In this document: in pieces, positions 8,636 through 17,635 of the stretch | Numbering within the stretch: position 1 is the first letter of the stretch | Layout of the letters: every line of letters begins with the position of its first letter | Source of the DNA: Dyadobacter sp. Leaf189 | GTDB lineage: Bacteria; Bacteroidota; Bacteroidia; Cytophagales; Spirosomataceae | Reading direction: 5' to 3' | NCBI RefSeq assembly: GCF_001424405.1 | Contig: NZ_LMPS01000001.1 | Location: forward strand, 106,549 to 170,548 | DNA: 64,000 bases | Translations under genes and position numbers: made by a program | The notes under the pieces: generated by a model | What the model saw: the letters and a program-made list of their open reading frames with translations, nothing else | The model's database searches: none | Told to the model about the DNA's origin: nothing

Positions 8636-8801
8636 ATCTCAAAAACGCTTTTAATTAAATATTTGGTGAATGTACACTTATACCGGATGTTCTCCAGACC
8701 GCAAAAAGAAATCGGGAAATGAACACCTGATAAGGAGCTGATTTTCTGCTTTTTTTATTTTAGAAGCAATAATTGCAATAAAAATAAGGCAGTAAAAAAA
8801 T

Positions 8802-8829
8802 TTTGAAAAAGTGAACTGAAATATCTTTC
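8802..8829 (+). promoter_or_regulatory. candidate housekeeping promoter of acpP-fabF-rnc
   Basis: TTTG at 8802-8805 and TATCTTTC at 8822-8829 match the Bacteroidota sigma consensus TTTG / TAnnTTTG in 11 of 12 positions if the free bases are counted. The 16-base spacer is one base shorter than usual. It sits about 35 bp before the acpP ATG. Confidence 0.55.
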
Positions 8830-8863
8830 TTTGTTGCGATTTTAACCAAAAAGTGATTATAAA

Positions 8864-9100
8864 ATGTCAGCAATTGCAGAAAGAGTTAAGCAAATTATCG
8901 TCGAGAAACTCGGCGTAGAAGAGTCGGAGGTTACACCGGAAGCAAACTTCCAGAACGACTTGGGAGCGGACTCTCTAGACACCGTTGAATTGATTATGGA
9001 GTTTGAAAAAGAATTCAATCTATCTATTCCTGACGACCAGGCAGAGAACATTGGTACAGTAGGCCAAGCTGTTGCATATCTGGAAGAGAACGTGAAGTAA
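8864..9100 (+). CDS. acpP: acyl carrier protein
   Basis: A 78-residue acidic carrier protein of fatty-acid synthesis. Ser37 in the DSL motif ([12 protein letters not shown]) is the attachment point for 4'-phosphopantetheine, on which acyl chains are carried between the Fab enzymes. It lies 45 bp before fabF on the same strand, the widespread acpP-fabF-rnc order. The 228-bp upstream region is AT-rich, holds a good promoter candidate, and also contains a perfect palindrome GCAATAATTGC (8766-8776) 25 bp ahead of the -33 box that could be an operator. Confidence 0.97.
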   Translation: MSAIAERVKQIIVEKLGVEESEVTPEANFQNDLGADSLDTVELIMEFEKEFNLSIPDDQAENIGTVGQAVAYLEENVK

Positions 9101-9145
9101 TTCGGTCTTTAAGCCAGTTATCATCTTCAATTTCTGTCCTTTTTT

Positions 9146-10399
9146 ATGAGTTTTAAGCGAGTTGTGATTACAGGAATGGGTGCATTGACGCCCATCGGGA
9201 ATGATGTTTCTACCTTTTGGACAAATCTGGTTGCGGGGGTAAGCGGCGCAGCGCCAATTACAAAATTTGATGCTGAGAAGTTTCGCACCCGTTTTGCCTG
9301 TGAAGTCAAGGGATTGGACATCAATACTTACATCCCGCGACAGGAAGCACGTAAAATGGACCCGTTTACTCAGTACGCCGTTATTGCTGCAGACGAAGCT
9401 ATGAAGGACGCCGGCTTTGACGTAGATAAGCTTGATCTCGACAAAGCCGGTGTAATTTGGGGCTCAGGAATTGGGGGGCTTAAAACTTTCGAGGAAGAAG
9501 TGATGAACTTCTCCGAGAATGGAAAAACACCTCGTTTTAATCCTTTCTTTATCCCTAAAATGATCGTTGACAGTGCATCGGGAGTACTCTCGATCCGTTA
9601 CGGTTTCAGGGGGCCAAATTTTATTACAGTATCCGCCTGCGCCTCAGCAACTAATGCGCTGATTGATGCATTCAATTATATCAAGCTTGGTATGATGAAT
9701 GTGTGTATCTCCGGCGGCTCCGAAGCAGCCATTACTATTGCTGGTGTAGGAGGCTTCAATGCGCTGAAAGCACTTTCCGAGAGAAACGATAGTCCGGAAA
9801 CGGCCTCACGCCCTTATGACAAAGACCGCGATGGTTTTGTTTTGGGAGAAGGTGGTGCCGCTCTTATCCTGGAAGATCTGGATCACGCAAAAGCCAGAGG
9901 AGCAAAGATTTACGCTGAAATGATCGGCGCAGGCATGTCTTCGGATGCTTATCACATTACTGCACCACACCCTGAGGGACTGGGCGCATACATGGTAATG
10001 AAAAATGCATTGGAAAACGCCGGATTGCAGCCGTCAGATATCGACTACATCAATACCCACGGTACTTCCACGCCGATCGGCGATCCGCAGGAAATTAAGG
10101 CAATTGAGACCTTCTTCGGAGAGCACGCTTATAATCTGAACATCAGCTCTACCAAGTCTATGACCGGACACTTGCTCGGAGGAGCAGGTGCGATCGAGGC
10201 TGCTGCCTGCATAATGGCGATCAAAGATCAGATTGTACCGCCTACGATCAACCATTTTACAGATGATCCGGAAATTAATCCAAGACTAAATCTTACTTTT
10301 AACAAAGCTGAGAAGCGCAAGGTAGATATTGCCTTGAGTAACACTTTTGGATTTGGAGGTCACAATGCATCAGTCATTTTCAAAAGGTATGAAGACTGA
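9146..10399 (+). CDS. fabF: 3-oxoacyl-[acyl-carrier-protein] synthase II
   Basis: Condensing enzyme that elongates acyl-ACP with malonyl-ACP. The Cys-His-His triad is complete: Cys165 in SACASATNALID, His305 in INTHGTSTPIGD and His342 in STKSMTGHLLGGAGAIEA. Length (417) is normal. It acts in the cytoplasm with AcpP, whose gene lies just upstream; fabD, which makes the malonyl-ACP substrate, is near the other end of the window. The stop codon is 14 bp before the rnc start, so the genes are probably one operon. Confidence 0.97.
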   Translation: MSFKRVVITGMGALTPIGNDVSTFWTNLVAGVSGAAPITKFDAEKFRTRFACEVKGLDINTYIPRQEARKMDPFTQYAVIAADEAMKDAGFDVDKLDLDKAGVIWGSGIGGLKTFEEEVMNFSENGKTPRFNPFFIPKMIVDSASGVLSIRYGFRGPNFITVSACASATNALIDAFNYIKLGMMNVCISGGSEAAITIAGVGGFNALKALSERNDSPETASRPYDKDRDGFVLGEGGAALILEDLDHAKARGAKIYAEMIGAGMSSDAYHITAPHPEGLGAYMVMKNALENAGLQPSDIDYINTHGTSTPIGDPQEIKAIETFFGEHAYNLNISSTKSMTGHLLGGAGAIEAAACIMAIKDQIVPPTINHFTDDPEINPRLNLTFNKAEKRKVDIALSNTFGFGGHNASVIFKRYED

Positions 10400-10413
10400 T
10401 AAACTTTCTACAA

Positions 10414-11160
10414 TTGGCAAAGCGAATTCTTATACCGATACTTTCTCTTTTCCGTACCGGAAGTGCTGAGGATAAAAAATTTAAGGAGTCCATTGCACAC
10501 GTAATCGGTGACCGCCCCTCCAATTTAGGCGTTTACCAGCTCGCTTTCCGCCATACTTCTGCATCTAAGGAAACTGCTATCAAAGGTTTCAGGGAATCAA
10601 ATGAAAGACTTGAATACCTGGGCGATGCAGTACTGGGTATGGTAGTTGCAGAATTTCTTTTTACCAAATACCCCTACAAAGACGAAGGTTTTCTCACTGA
10701 AATCCGCTCCCGGATTGTTAACAGGGAGTCCTTAAATCAAATATCACGTAAGCTGGGCCTCGACAGGCTGATCGAATACGATGGAAACCGCCGCGGTATG
10801 TCGCCGCGCTCTTCCATGTACGGAGATGCGCTTGAAGCATTTGTAGGCGCTATTTACCTGGATAAAGGTTTTCGGTTCACGAGAACATTCATCATCAGCA
10901 AGCTAATTACGCATTATGATCTGGACAGCATTATCCAGAACAATGCAAACTTCAAAAGCCTCATCATCGAATGGGCGCAACGCGAAGGCAAGGAAATCCG
11001 CTTCGAAATACTCGAAGAACGCGGTACCCGCCACCACCGCGAATTCATTTCCCAAATACTCGTTAATGACGAGCCTTTCGCTACCGGCAACGGTTTCACC
11101 AAAAAGAAAGCAGAGCAATCTGCATCTGAGCAGGCTTGTGCAATTCTTGAATTGCGATAA
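10414..11160 (+). CDS. rnc: ribonuclease III
   Basis: Double-stranded-RNA endonuclease that matures rRNA and some mRNAs. The RNase III signature ESNERLEYLGDAVLGMV is at about residues 61-77, with the second acidic cluster at YGDALEAFVGAIYLD, followed by a C-terminal double-stranded RNA-binding domain (about 175-248, ending ASEQACAIL). I place the start at a TTG 14 bp after the fabF stop, because the frame is open only from just inside the end of fabF and no ATG precedes the conserved part. The exact start is therefore uncertain by a few codons. A weak 5-bp hairpin follows the gene. Confidence 0.93.
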   Translation: MAKRILIPILSLFRTGSAEDKKFKESIAHVIGDRPSNLGVYQLAFRHTSASKETAIKGFRESNERLEYLGDAVLGMVVAEFLFTKYPYKDEGFLTEIRSRIVNRESLNQISRKLGLDRLIEYDGNRRGMSPRSSMYGDALEAFVGAIYLDKGFRFTRTFIISKLITHYDLDSIIQNNANFKSLIIEWAQREGKEIRFEILEERGTRHHREFISQILVNDEPFATGNGFTKKKAEQSASEQACAILELR

Positions 11161-11189
11161 GCAACACTCTGTGCTTTAAACGGCCCCAT

Positions 11190-11275
11190 CCTGTCATTTT
11201 ACAGGTTTGTTCAATCGAGATCGGACATTCTGTCGCTTATATTTCCTTTACACCGCAGCTTTCGGACTTTTTGTC
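11190..11275. promoter_or_regulatory. inverted-repeat elements upstream of hsp20
   Basis: Three small inverted repeats in the rnc-hsp20 gap: CCTGT-N6-ACAGG at 11190-11205, GACATTCTGTC at 11224-11234 and GACTTTTTGTC at 11265-11275. The last two share the form GAC-N5-GTC and start 41 bp apart. Their position ahead of a heat-shock gene suggests operator sites, but I know no regulator that matches them. The first could equally be a weak rnc terminator. Confidence 0.4.
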
Positions 11276-11375
11276 TTGTTGTTATCCATTTTTTTAACCC
11301 GGAATGGAAGTTGATAATATCACTGCATACCACGAAGGTTAAAACTGGAAATTAAAAACATAAAATCTTATAGCA

Positions 11376-11807
11376 ATGAGCACATTAGTTAAAACCCAAT
11401 TTGCAACTCCTTCTTACCTGAACGGATTTTTTGGAAAAGACCTTTTCAATGAATTTAACACACCAGCTTTCTCGGGAAGTGTACCGGCTGTGAATGTGGT
11501 GGAAAGTAAAGAAGGTTTCCGTATCGAAGTAGCCGCTCCGGGTTTACAGAAGTCGGACTTTAAATTGAACCTTGAAAAAAACCAGCTGACGATCTCTGCG
11601 CACAAAGAGCAGAAAAGTGAGGAAGCAGGGGAGAAATATACTCGCAGAGAGTTCAAATACAACTCGTTCCAGAGGACTTTCACATTGCCGAATTCAATTG
11701 ACGGCGAGAAAATTGAAGCTAATTATGCCGATGGGATTTTGAGCATCTTGCTACCAAAAAGGGAAGAAGCGAAAGAGAAACCTGCCCGTCAGATCGAAAT
11801 CGCCTAA
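11376..11807 (+). CDS. small heat-shock protein, Hsp20/alpha-crystallin family
   Basis: A 143-residue cytoplasmic holdase chaperone. The alpha-crystallin domain runs from about residue 38 to 130 and shows VPAVNVVESKEGFRIEVAAPG at its start, LTISAHKEQK in the middle and the conserved ADGILSILLPK at the end. The C-terminal RQIEIA provides the I-x-I anchor motif that links dimers into oligomers. The gene stands alone between rnc and the HtrA protease gene, with its own strong terminator. The upstream region carries small inverted repeats that may be stress-responsive sites. Confidence 0.93.
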   Translation: MSTLVKTQFATPSYLNGFFGKDLFNEFNTPAFSGSVPAVNVVESKEGFRIEVAAPGLQKSDFKLNLEKNQLTISAHKEQKSEEAGEKYTRREFKYNSFQRTFTLPNSIDGEKIEANYADGILSILLPKREEAKEKPARQIEIA

Positions 11808-11824
11808 TTAAGTTCAGTATTACG

Positions 11825-11860
11825 GAAGGCGTTATTTTCACGAATAACGCCTTCTTCTAT
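11825..11860 (+). terminator. rho-independent terminator of hsp20
   Basis: A perfect 12-bp stem (GAAGGCGTTATT / AATAACGCCTTC) with a 6-base loop TTCACG, followed by TTCTAT, 17 bp after the stop codon. Confidence 0.8.
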
Positions 11861-11904
11861 GATCAACGAAATGGCCCAAAATGCAGACAGAACTGGCAGG
11901 ATAT

Positions 11905-11934
11905 TTTGGTTAGATTTGAAATGAAATATCTTTG
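11905..11934 (+). promoter_or_regulatory. housekeeping promoter of the HtrA protease gene
   Basis: TTTG at 11905-11908 and TATCTTTG at 11927-11934, separated by 18 bases: a complete match to the Bacteroidota consensus TTTG-N17-23-TAnnTTTG. It implies a 5' leader of roughly 75 bases before the ATG at 12019. Confidence 0.75.
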
Positions 11935-12018
11935 TTAAATTATGTTAAACGGGCCTGATAAGGGAATAAATAGTTATTTGCTTTGCGTTAATCATTCATA
12001 AAATTAAAACCCCAACAT

Positions 12019-13557
12019 ATGTCTATGAAAACAAATTGGAAAGGTTTAGTGTTGGTTGGGTTGATTTCAAGTGCGTCAACTCTTGCCGGCTTTAAACTAT
12101 TAGGTCCGGACAGCGGCACGAATGTGATTTTCAAAGAAGCCCCTGCCGAATCTATTGCACGTTTTACCTCAACAGGCACGCCGGTAGGTGCACCTGGCGA
12201 TTTCGTCTACGCAGCAGAAGCAACTACTCCAACGGTTGTGCACATAAAGTCAACAATGACCCGCCAGGCTTATCGCGGAGGCGGGCAGCAGATCCCGGAT
12301 ATTTTCAGGGACTTCTTCGGAGATGATTTTGGAGGCAGCCAGCGCGGTCCCCAATCTCAGGAAGCTTCGGGCTCTGGTGTTGTAATTTCAGCTGACGGTT
12401 ACATTGTAACAAACAACCACGTTGTGGAAGGTGCACAGGAGCTGGAAGTGACTTTGCATAACAAGAGAAAATACAGAGCGAAAGTAATCGGAACCGACCC
12501 TTCTACGGATATTGCCGTAATTAAAGTGGAAGCGAAAGATCTTCCTGCGGTGACCTTGGGTAACTCCGATGCAGTGAAAGTAGGAGAATGGGTAGTGGCA
12601 GTCGGTAACCCTTTTAACCTGGAATCAACAGTTACTGCCGGTATCGTTAGTGCAAAAGGCCGGGGTCTTGGGATCATTGGTCAATCACGCCGCAATGGTG
12701 TGACACCGGCTTCTGCAAGCGCAGGAGATTCGCCGCTTGAATCTTTTATTCAGACTGACGCAGTTGTAAACCCTGGAAACAGTGGTGGTGCACTTGTGAA
12801 CCTTAAAGGTGAGTTGATTGGTATCAATACCGCGATCGCGAGCCCGACAGGTAGCTTTGCAGGTTATGCTTTTGCAGTTCCTTCCAGCATTGTGAAGAAA
12901 GTGTCCAGTGACCTAATCAAATTTGGTAATGTACAACGCGGATACCTTGGCATTCAGCTGGACGATCTTGACAGCAGAAAAGCAGAAGAGTATGGAGTGA
13001 AAGTGAATGACGGTGTTTACGTACGTGAATTCACTGAAAACAGCGCAGCAAAAGCAGGCGGTGTAAACAAAGGCGACGTGATCGTGAAAGTAGATGGAAT
13101 GGATATCCATTCTGTTCCTGAGCTGCAACAATCAATCGGCTTGCACAAGCCTGGCGATAAAGTGAACCTGACTGTAAACCGTGATGGCAAGGAAAAAGAC
13201 CTGAGCATTACGCTACGCAACAGGACAGGCGGTTCTGATATCATCAAACGCGATGAAACCGCTGCGATCATGAATGTGCTGGGTGCACAATTCGGTAACC
13301 TGAGCGACGCGGAAAAACAACGTTTGTCCAGATATAAAATCGAAGGTGGTGTAAAGGTAGTTTCTATTGAAGGCGGCAAGTTTGCCCGCTCGCAGGTGGA
13401 AGAAGGATTTATCATCACCAAAGTAAATGGAAAGGCAATCCGTACCGTGAAGGAGTTTGAAGCGGCAATTGCCGGCAAAGAAGAGTCAATGGTAACATTC
13501 GAGGGGCTTTACCCTGATGCACCTTACGATGTATTCTCTTTCGGATTCAGATTGTAA
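12019..13557 (+). CDS. DegP/HtrA-family periplasmic serine protease
   Basis: A 512-residue S1C protease-chaperone that degrades misfolded envelope proteins. An N-terminal membrane segment or signal (about 8-27) is followed by the chymotrypsin-like domain with His134 (VTNNHVVEGA), Asp164 (TDIAVIKVEA) and Ser255 (GNSGGALV). Two PDZ domains follow, at about 305-400 and 420-505. A glycine/glutamine-rich loop near residue 90 (RGGGQQIPDIFRDFFGDD) resembles the LA loop of DegP/DegQ. I leave the symbol open because the sequence alone does not separate DegP, DegQ and DegS types; two PDZ domains argue against DegS. It has a very good promoter and shares a terminator with the convergent rluB-like gene. 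Confidence 0.94.
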   Translation: MSMKTNWKGLVLVGLISSASTLAGFKLLGPDSGTNVIFKEAPAESIARFTSTGTPVGAPGDFVYAAEATTPTVVHIKSTMTRQAYRGGGQQIPDIFRDFFGDDFGGSQRGPQSQEASGSGVVISADGYIVTNNHVVEGAQELEVTLHNKRKYRAKVIGTDPSTDIAVIKVEAKDLPAVTLGNSDAVKVGEWVVAVGNPFNLESTVTAGIVSAKGRGLGIIGQSRRNGVTPASASAGDSPLESFIQTDAVVNPGNSGGALVNLKGELIGINTAIASPTGSFAGYAFAVPSSIVKKVSSDLIKFGNVQRGYLGIQLDDLDSRKAEEYGVKVNDGVYVREFTENSAAKAGGVNKGDVIVKVDGMDIHSVPELQQSIGLHKPGDKVNLTVNRDGKEKDLSITLRNRTGGSDIIKRDETAAIMNVLGAQFGNLSDAEKQRLSRYKIEGGVKVVSIEGGKFARSQVEEGFIITKVNGKAIRTVKEFEAAIAGKEESMVTFEGLYPDAPYDVFSFGFRL

Positions 13558-13570
13558 TAGCAATAGATTG

Positions 13571-13611
13571 AAACAAAACGAGGCTGCGAATTCCGCGGCC
13601 TCGTTTTGTTT
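13571..13611. terminator. bidirectional terminator between the htrA-like and rluB-like genes
   Basis: A perfect 14-bp stem (AAACAAAACGAGGC / GCCTCGTTTTGTTT) around a 13-base loop. It is A-rich on the left and T-rich on the right, so it can end transcripts from both converging genes, whose stop codons flank it at 13557 and 13616. Confidence 0.85.
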
Positions 13612-13615
13612 TGTA

Positions 13616-15223
13616 TCAAAGCATATATTTGAGCTTGACAACCTCTTTCTCACTCAAAAACCGCCATTTACCTCTTGGCAGGTCTTTCTTATTCAAACCT
13701 GCAAAAACGGTCCGGTCCAGCTTCTGGACTTCATAACCCAATTGCTCAAACATCCGGCGAACAATCCGGTTGCGACCACTGTGGATTTCAAGTCCTACCA
13801 CCATTGCATCAGGAGTCACGATACCAACTTCATCGGGGCGAATAAAACCGTCTTCCAGATCTACCCCGTGCTGTAACCGCTCGAAATCTTCTGTTGTGAT
13901 TGGTTTATCCAGCTCAGCCTGGTAAATCTTCTTGATCCCACTTGAAGGGTGCGTCAGCTTTTCGGCGAGTTCACCATCGTTAGTCAGCAATAGCAAGCCT
14001 GTTGTGTTCCTGTCCAAACGACCCACCGGGTACACACGCTCATTACACGCGCCTTTGATCAGGTCCAAAACAGTTTTACGCTCTTCCGGATCGTCCGTTG
14101 TAGTGATATAATCCTTCGGTTTGTTGATCAGGATATAAACCATTTTCTCAGGATTAAGCGCCTTTTTGCCGTATTTGACAACGTCGCTCATCTTGACTTT
14201 ATAACCCATTTCGGTAATCGTTTTTCCATTTACCGAAATCTGGCCGGAAGAAATCAGATCATCAGCTTCCCTGCGCGAACAGATACCTGCATTCGCGATA
14301 TAGCGGTTCAGCCTGATGTCAGTGCTGATTTCTTCTTTTTTTTTTGGAGCTATCTTCTTCTCATAATCTTGCAGATTGTAGCGGGGTGCTGTCTCATATC
14401 TGCCCACTCTGCGGTCCAATCCGCTTCTGTCTTCGGCATCAGGTGCTCTTTCTTCTCGCGGAGCTCTCTCGTCCCTTACTGGTCTTTCGCCTCTTGGCGC
14501 TCTTTCATCGCGTCCGGATCTATCACTTCTCGGTGCCCGCTTGTCGCTTTGATCCCGATTTTCTCTCGGTCTGAAACCTTCACGCGGCGCTCTTTCTTCA
14601 CGTCCGAAACTCTCTCTTGGCGCTCTGTCACCATCCTCTCTTGCCCTGAAATTTTCTCTCGGTCCGCCTTCTCTGGATTCTCTAGGACGGAACTCATTTC
14701 TGTCTTCCCTCTTCCCGAATGCAGGTCTTCCTTCCGGCCTGAACTCACGTGTTTTATCAAAACGTGGCCTTTCATCCCTGTCGGAAGATGTTCTTCTGTC
14801 TGAAAAAGGCCTTCTTTCTGAATTTTCATCTGTACTGCGTGGTCGGAACGGGCGGCTTTCTCCTGATTCAGGTTTTCTGAAAGACCTTTTCTCTCCCTGG
14901 AAGCCCGAATCTTTTTTGAAACCACCGGCATTTCCGAAGGGTTTGTCCTTGCGGAAACCACCTTGTTCGCGATTGAAACGCGGCCTGTCATCTGCTGGTT
15001 TTTCGTGTCCGAAGCTTGGACGTGATTTGGCTGGCTTGTTTTCCTGTGCTGAGAATTTCAGACTGGATTTTTTAACACTCGGCTTACTGAAACGGCTTTC
15101 AGTTTCTGGCTTTGGTTTTCTGAATGAATTACCGCCGCCGCCGCTGCTTTTGCGGAAGGATTTGTCCCCTCCACCCGAAGACTGGCCACCTGCCGGTCTC
15201 GAATTGTTTGTTCTTTTTCTCAT
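13616..15223 (-). CDS. rluB: RluB/RsuA-family pseudouridine synthase with long disordered N-terminus
   Basis: The C-terminal ~235 residues form an ordinary RsuA/RluB pseudouridine synthase: an S4 RNA-binding domain (RLNRYIANAGICSRREAD, about 302-345) and a catalytic domain with Asp404 in GRLDRNTTGLLLLTNDGE and the ending IHSGRNRIVRRMFE. RluB-type enzymes modify 23S rRNA in the cytoplasm. The first ~300 residues are quite different: low complexity, rich in Arg, Gly, Pro, Ser, Glu and Asp, with many short variants of ERAPRE and RPRF/FRP. This is probably a disordered, RNA-binding or condensate-forming extension; N-terminal extensions are seen in Bacteroidota relatives, but this one is long. A perfect -10-like element for this gene lies at 15383-15390. 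Confidence 0.9.
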   Translation of the reverse strand: MRKRTNNSRPAGGQSSGGGDKSFRKSSGGGGNSFRKPKPETESRFSKPSVKKSSLKFSAQENKPAKSRPSFGHEKPADDRPRFNREQGGFRKDKPFGNAGGFKKDSGFQGEKRSFRKPESGESRPFRPRSTDENSERRPFSDRRTSSDRDERPRFDKTREFRPEGRPAFGKREDRNEFRPRESREGGPRENFRAREDGDRAPRESFGREERAPREGFRPRENRDQSDKRAPRSDRSGRDERAPRGERPVRDERAPREERAPDAEDRSGLDRRVGRYETAPRYNLQDYEKKIAPKKKEEISTDIRLNRYIANAGICSRREADDLISSGQISVNGKTITEMGYKVKMSDVVKYGKKALNPEKMVYILINKPKDYITTTDDPEERKTVLDLIKGACNERVYPVGRLDRNTTGLLLLTNDGELAEKLTHPSSGIKKIYQAELDKPITTEDFERLQHGVDLEDGFIRPDEVGIVTPDAMVVGLEIHSGRNRIVRRMFEQLGYEVQKLDRTVFAGLNKKDLPRGKWRFLSEKEVVKLKYML

Positions 15224-15521
15224 TTTAGGAATGCAGTATCACTACTGGGATTTTTTCCTCTTAACAAATTGCTTGTAACTGAAAGTTAATTTGTGGTATA
15301 TTTTCCGACATTAATGCCACCAAAATCAGTTAGCCAGCGTATCTGATCATCAGAAAGTGTTGATAATTTATAGATTAGCCTGCAAAGATACGCCAATTTT
15401 CCGGTTAAATATTTCGCGGCCATTTTATGTCAAAAGTCATAAAGCAACGTTTATTAGTACTATCAGCGAAATGCCGGTTACAAGGCTTTCGGATCTAAAT
15501 CTTCAATGAACGATATCGTAT

Positions 15522-17471
15522 ATGTCAACCGAGGTGCAGACTCAGCCATTATGGAAACCTGGACGGACATTGCTGGAACAATCCAATCTGAAAAAGTATA
15601 TGGATTGGCTTTTTGTCAAAAAGGGACTTTATTTTCGATCTTATCACGACCTGTGGGAGTGGTCTGTAACCGATCTGGAAGATTTTTGGGAAAGTCTCTG
15701 GAATTACTTCAATATTAAGTCACACGATCTTTATCTCGAAGTTTTGCAACGCCCGCAAAGTGGAATGATAGGTACCAAGTGGTTTACCCGCTCCAAGCTC
15801 AACTACGCAGAGCATATTTTCAGGAATAAAACAAAAGATCGGCCCGCCATTCTGTTTAAATCTGAGCAAGAAGGACTTCGTGAAATATCGTGGGAGCAGC
15901 TGGAAGCGGAAGTAGCAGCGGTAGCTACCTGGCTCAAACAAATAGGAGTGCGGCCCGGCGATCGTGTAGCGGCTGTTCTACCCAACATACCTCAGGCAGT
16001 GGTGGCGTTTCTGGCAGCTAACTCCATTGGTGCAGTTTGGTCTTCGTGCTCGCCGGATTTTGGAAAAACGGCGTTGGTCGAGAGATTCCGGCAAATTGAA
16101 CCCAAAGTCCTGTTTATCGCCGACGGTTGCCAGTACAACGGCAAAGTTCACGATCTGACCGCATTCGCGCAGGAGCTTTCCATTTCGCTTCGCTCTGTTA
16201 AGGATATCGTTTTAATCAATAATACTGGTGCCGAAAGCAGGTACGAAAGATATACATCCTGGGAGGATATTCTCCATTTGCAGCATTTTGGCATTGACTT
16301 TGAGCCGGTTCCCTTCGATCATCCGATCTGGATTTTGTATTCGTCGGGAACAACTGCTGAGCCTAAGGCGATTACGCACGGGGTAGGCGGTTGTTTAATA
16401 GAGCATTTGAAGGCTTTGGTTTTACACCAGAATGTGAAACCGGGCGACCGTTACTTCTGGTACTCCACAACGGGCTGGATGATGTGGAATTATGCGTTGA
16501 GCTCACTGCTTTGCGGTGCTACGCTGGTGCTTTACGACGGGGCGCCTGCTTATCCTTCCTCACAGGTACTTTGGAGTCTGGCAGAAGAAGCCAGGATTAC
16601 GCACTTTGGAAGTGGCGCTGCGTTTTTCATAAACTCCATGAAAAGCGGTGTCAGCATTACATCTGAGCGCCTTTCCGCATTAGAAACGATTGGGTCTACC
16701 GGGTCCCCCCTGCCCCCGGAAGTTTTTGAATGGGTTTATAAGCAGGTTAAAAAAGATGTGTGGCTGATCTCGCTAAGCGGAGGTACCGACGTTTGTTCCG
16801 CATTCGTAGGTGGCTGCCCCATCGTACCGGTATATGCTGGCGAGATACAATGCAGAATGCTCGGTGCACGCATTGAAGCTTTTGGCGAAGATGGTAAACC
16901 GGTAAAGAATGAGCTGGGAGAAATGGTAATTACCCAACCAATGCCTTCTATGCCCGTCTGTTTCTGGAATGACCCTTCCCAGGAAAAATATCACAGCAGC
17001 TACTTTGAAATGTACCCGGCTGTTTGGCGGCACGGAGATTGGATCAAAATAACCGACCGGCACTCAGTAATCATCTACGGACGCTCTGATGCCACATTAA
17101 ACAGAGGAGGAGTGCGTATCGGAACTGCGGAGATTTACCGGGCAGTTGAAAGCCTGCCCGAAGTGAAAGACAGCCTGGCTGTTTATCTTGAAAAATCCAA
17201 TGGCGAGGGTACCATTTCTCTTTTCGTTGTGCTGGGCAGAGAGCAGGACCTGACCGATGAATTGAAGGCCAAGATCAGGGAAACGATTCGCAGCCAGTAC
17301 AGTCCGCGGCATATTCCTGATACGATCGAGCAGGTTGCCGACATTCCTTACACGATCAACGGGAAGAAAATGGAGGCTCCCATGAAGCGCATACTTATGG
17401 GCCAGGATCCGGAGAAGTGCATTAACCTGGATACAATGCGTAATCCTGAATCACTGAAATCTTTTGTTTGA
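15522..17471 (+). CDS. acetoacetyl-CoA synthetase
   Basis: A 649-residue acyl-adenylate-forming enzyme that activates acetoacetate with ATP and CoA in the cytoplasm. The AMP-binding P-loop is ILYSSGTTAEPKAITHG, followed by RYFWYSTTGWMMWN, which is typical of acetoacetyl-CoA synthetases, then GGTDVCSAFVGG, WRHGDWIKITD and the C-terminal NGKKMEAPMK with the adenylation lysine. Length fits the family, which is longer than most acetyl-CoA ligases by an N-terminal domain (about 1-110). It would allow use of ketone bodies or recycling of polyhydroxybutyrate-type carbon. It lies alone; 298 bp separate it from the divergent rluB-like gene. Confidence 0.9.
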   Translation: MSTEVQTQPLWKPGRTLLEQSNLKKYMDWLFVKKGLYFRSYHDLWEWSVTDLEDFWESLWNYFNIKSHDLYLEVLQRPQSGMIGTKWFTRSKLNYAEHIFRNKTKDRPAILFKSEQEGLREISWEQLEAEVAAVATWLKQIGVRPGDRVAAVLPNIPQAVVAFLAANSIGAVWSSCSPDFGKTALVERFRQIEPKVLFIADGCQYNGKVHDLTAFAQELSISLRSVKDIVLINNTGAESRYERYTSWEDILHLQHFGIDFEPVPFDHPIWILYSSGTTAEPKAITHGVGGCLIEHLKALVLHQNVKPGDRYFWYSTTGWMMWNYALSSLLCGATLVLYDGAPAYPSSQVLWSLAEEARITHFGSGAAFFINSMKSGVSITSERLSALETIGSTGSPLPPEVFEWVYKQVKKDVWLISLSGGTDVCSAFVGGCPIVPVYAGEIQCRMLGARIEAFGEDGKPVKNELGEMVITQPMPSMPVCFWNDPSQEKYHSSYFEMYPAVWRHGDWIKITDRHSVIIYGRSDATLNRGGVRIGTAEIYRAVESLPEVKDSLAVYLEKSNGEGTISLFVVLGREQDLTDELKAKIRETIRSQYSPRHIPDTIEQVADIPYTINGKKMEAPMKRILMGQDPEKCINLDTMRNPESLKSFV

Positions 17472-17635
17472 GGCCGAAATTCAATTTCTGTTCAGGATCT
17501 AAGCCTGCTCTATTTTCGTTTTCCTTCAAAACGTGCCCTCGGCTCTCTTGCAATAAGCAATCAAAATCGCTTACTTCACGTTAGATAGAAGTGTGCCGGA
17601 CAGTCTTCTCAACACCCTTTTCAAACTTGACCAGC

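Noticed and set aside
13017..13478. A 153-codon frame opposite the HtrA PDZ region
   Set aside because: Shadow of a well-supported gene; no family features.
14476..14991. A 171-codon frame inside the rluB-like gene on the same strand in another frame
   Set aside because: It is a by-product of the repetitive, low-complexity DNA that codes for the disordered N-terminus; no start signal or recognisable fold.
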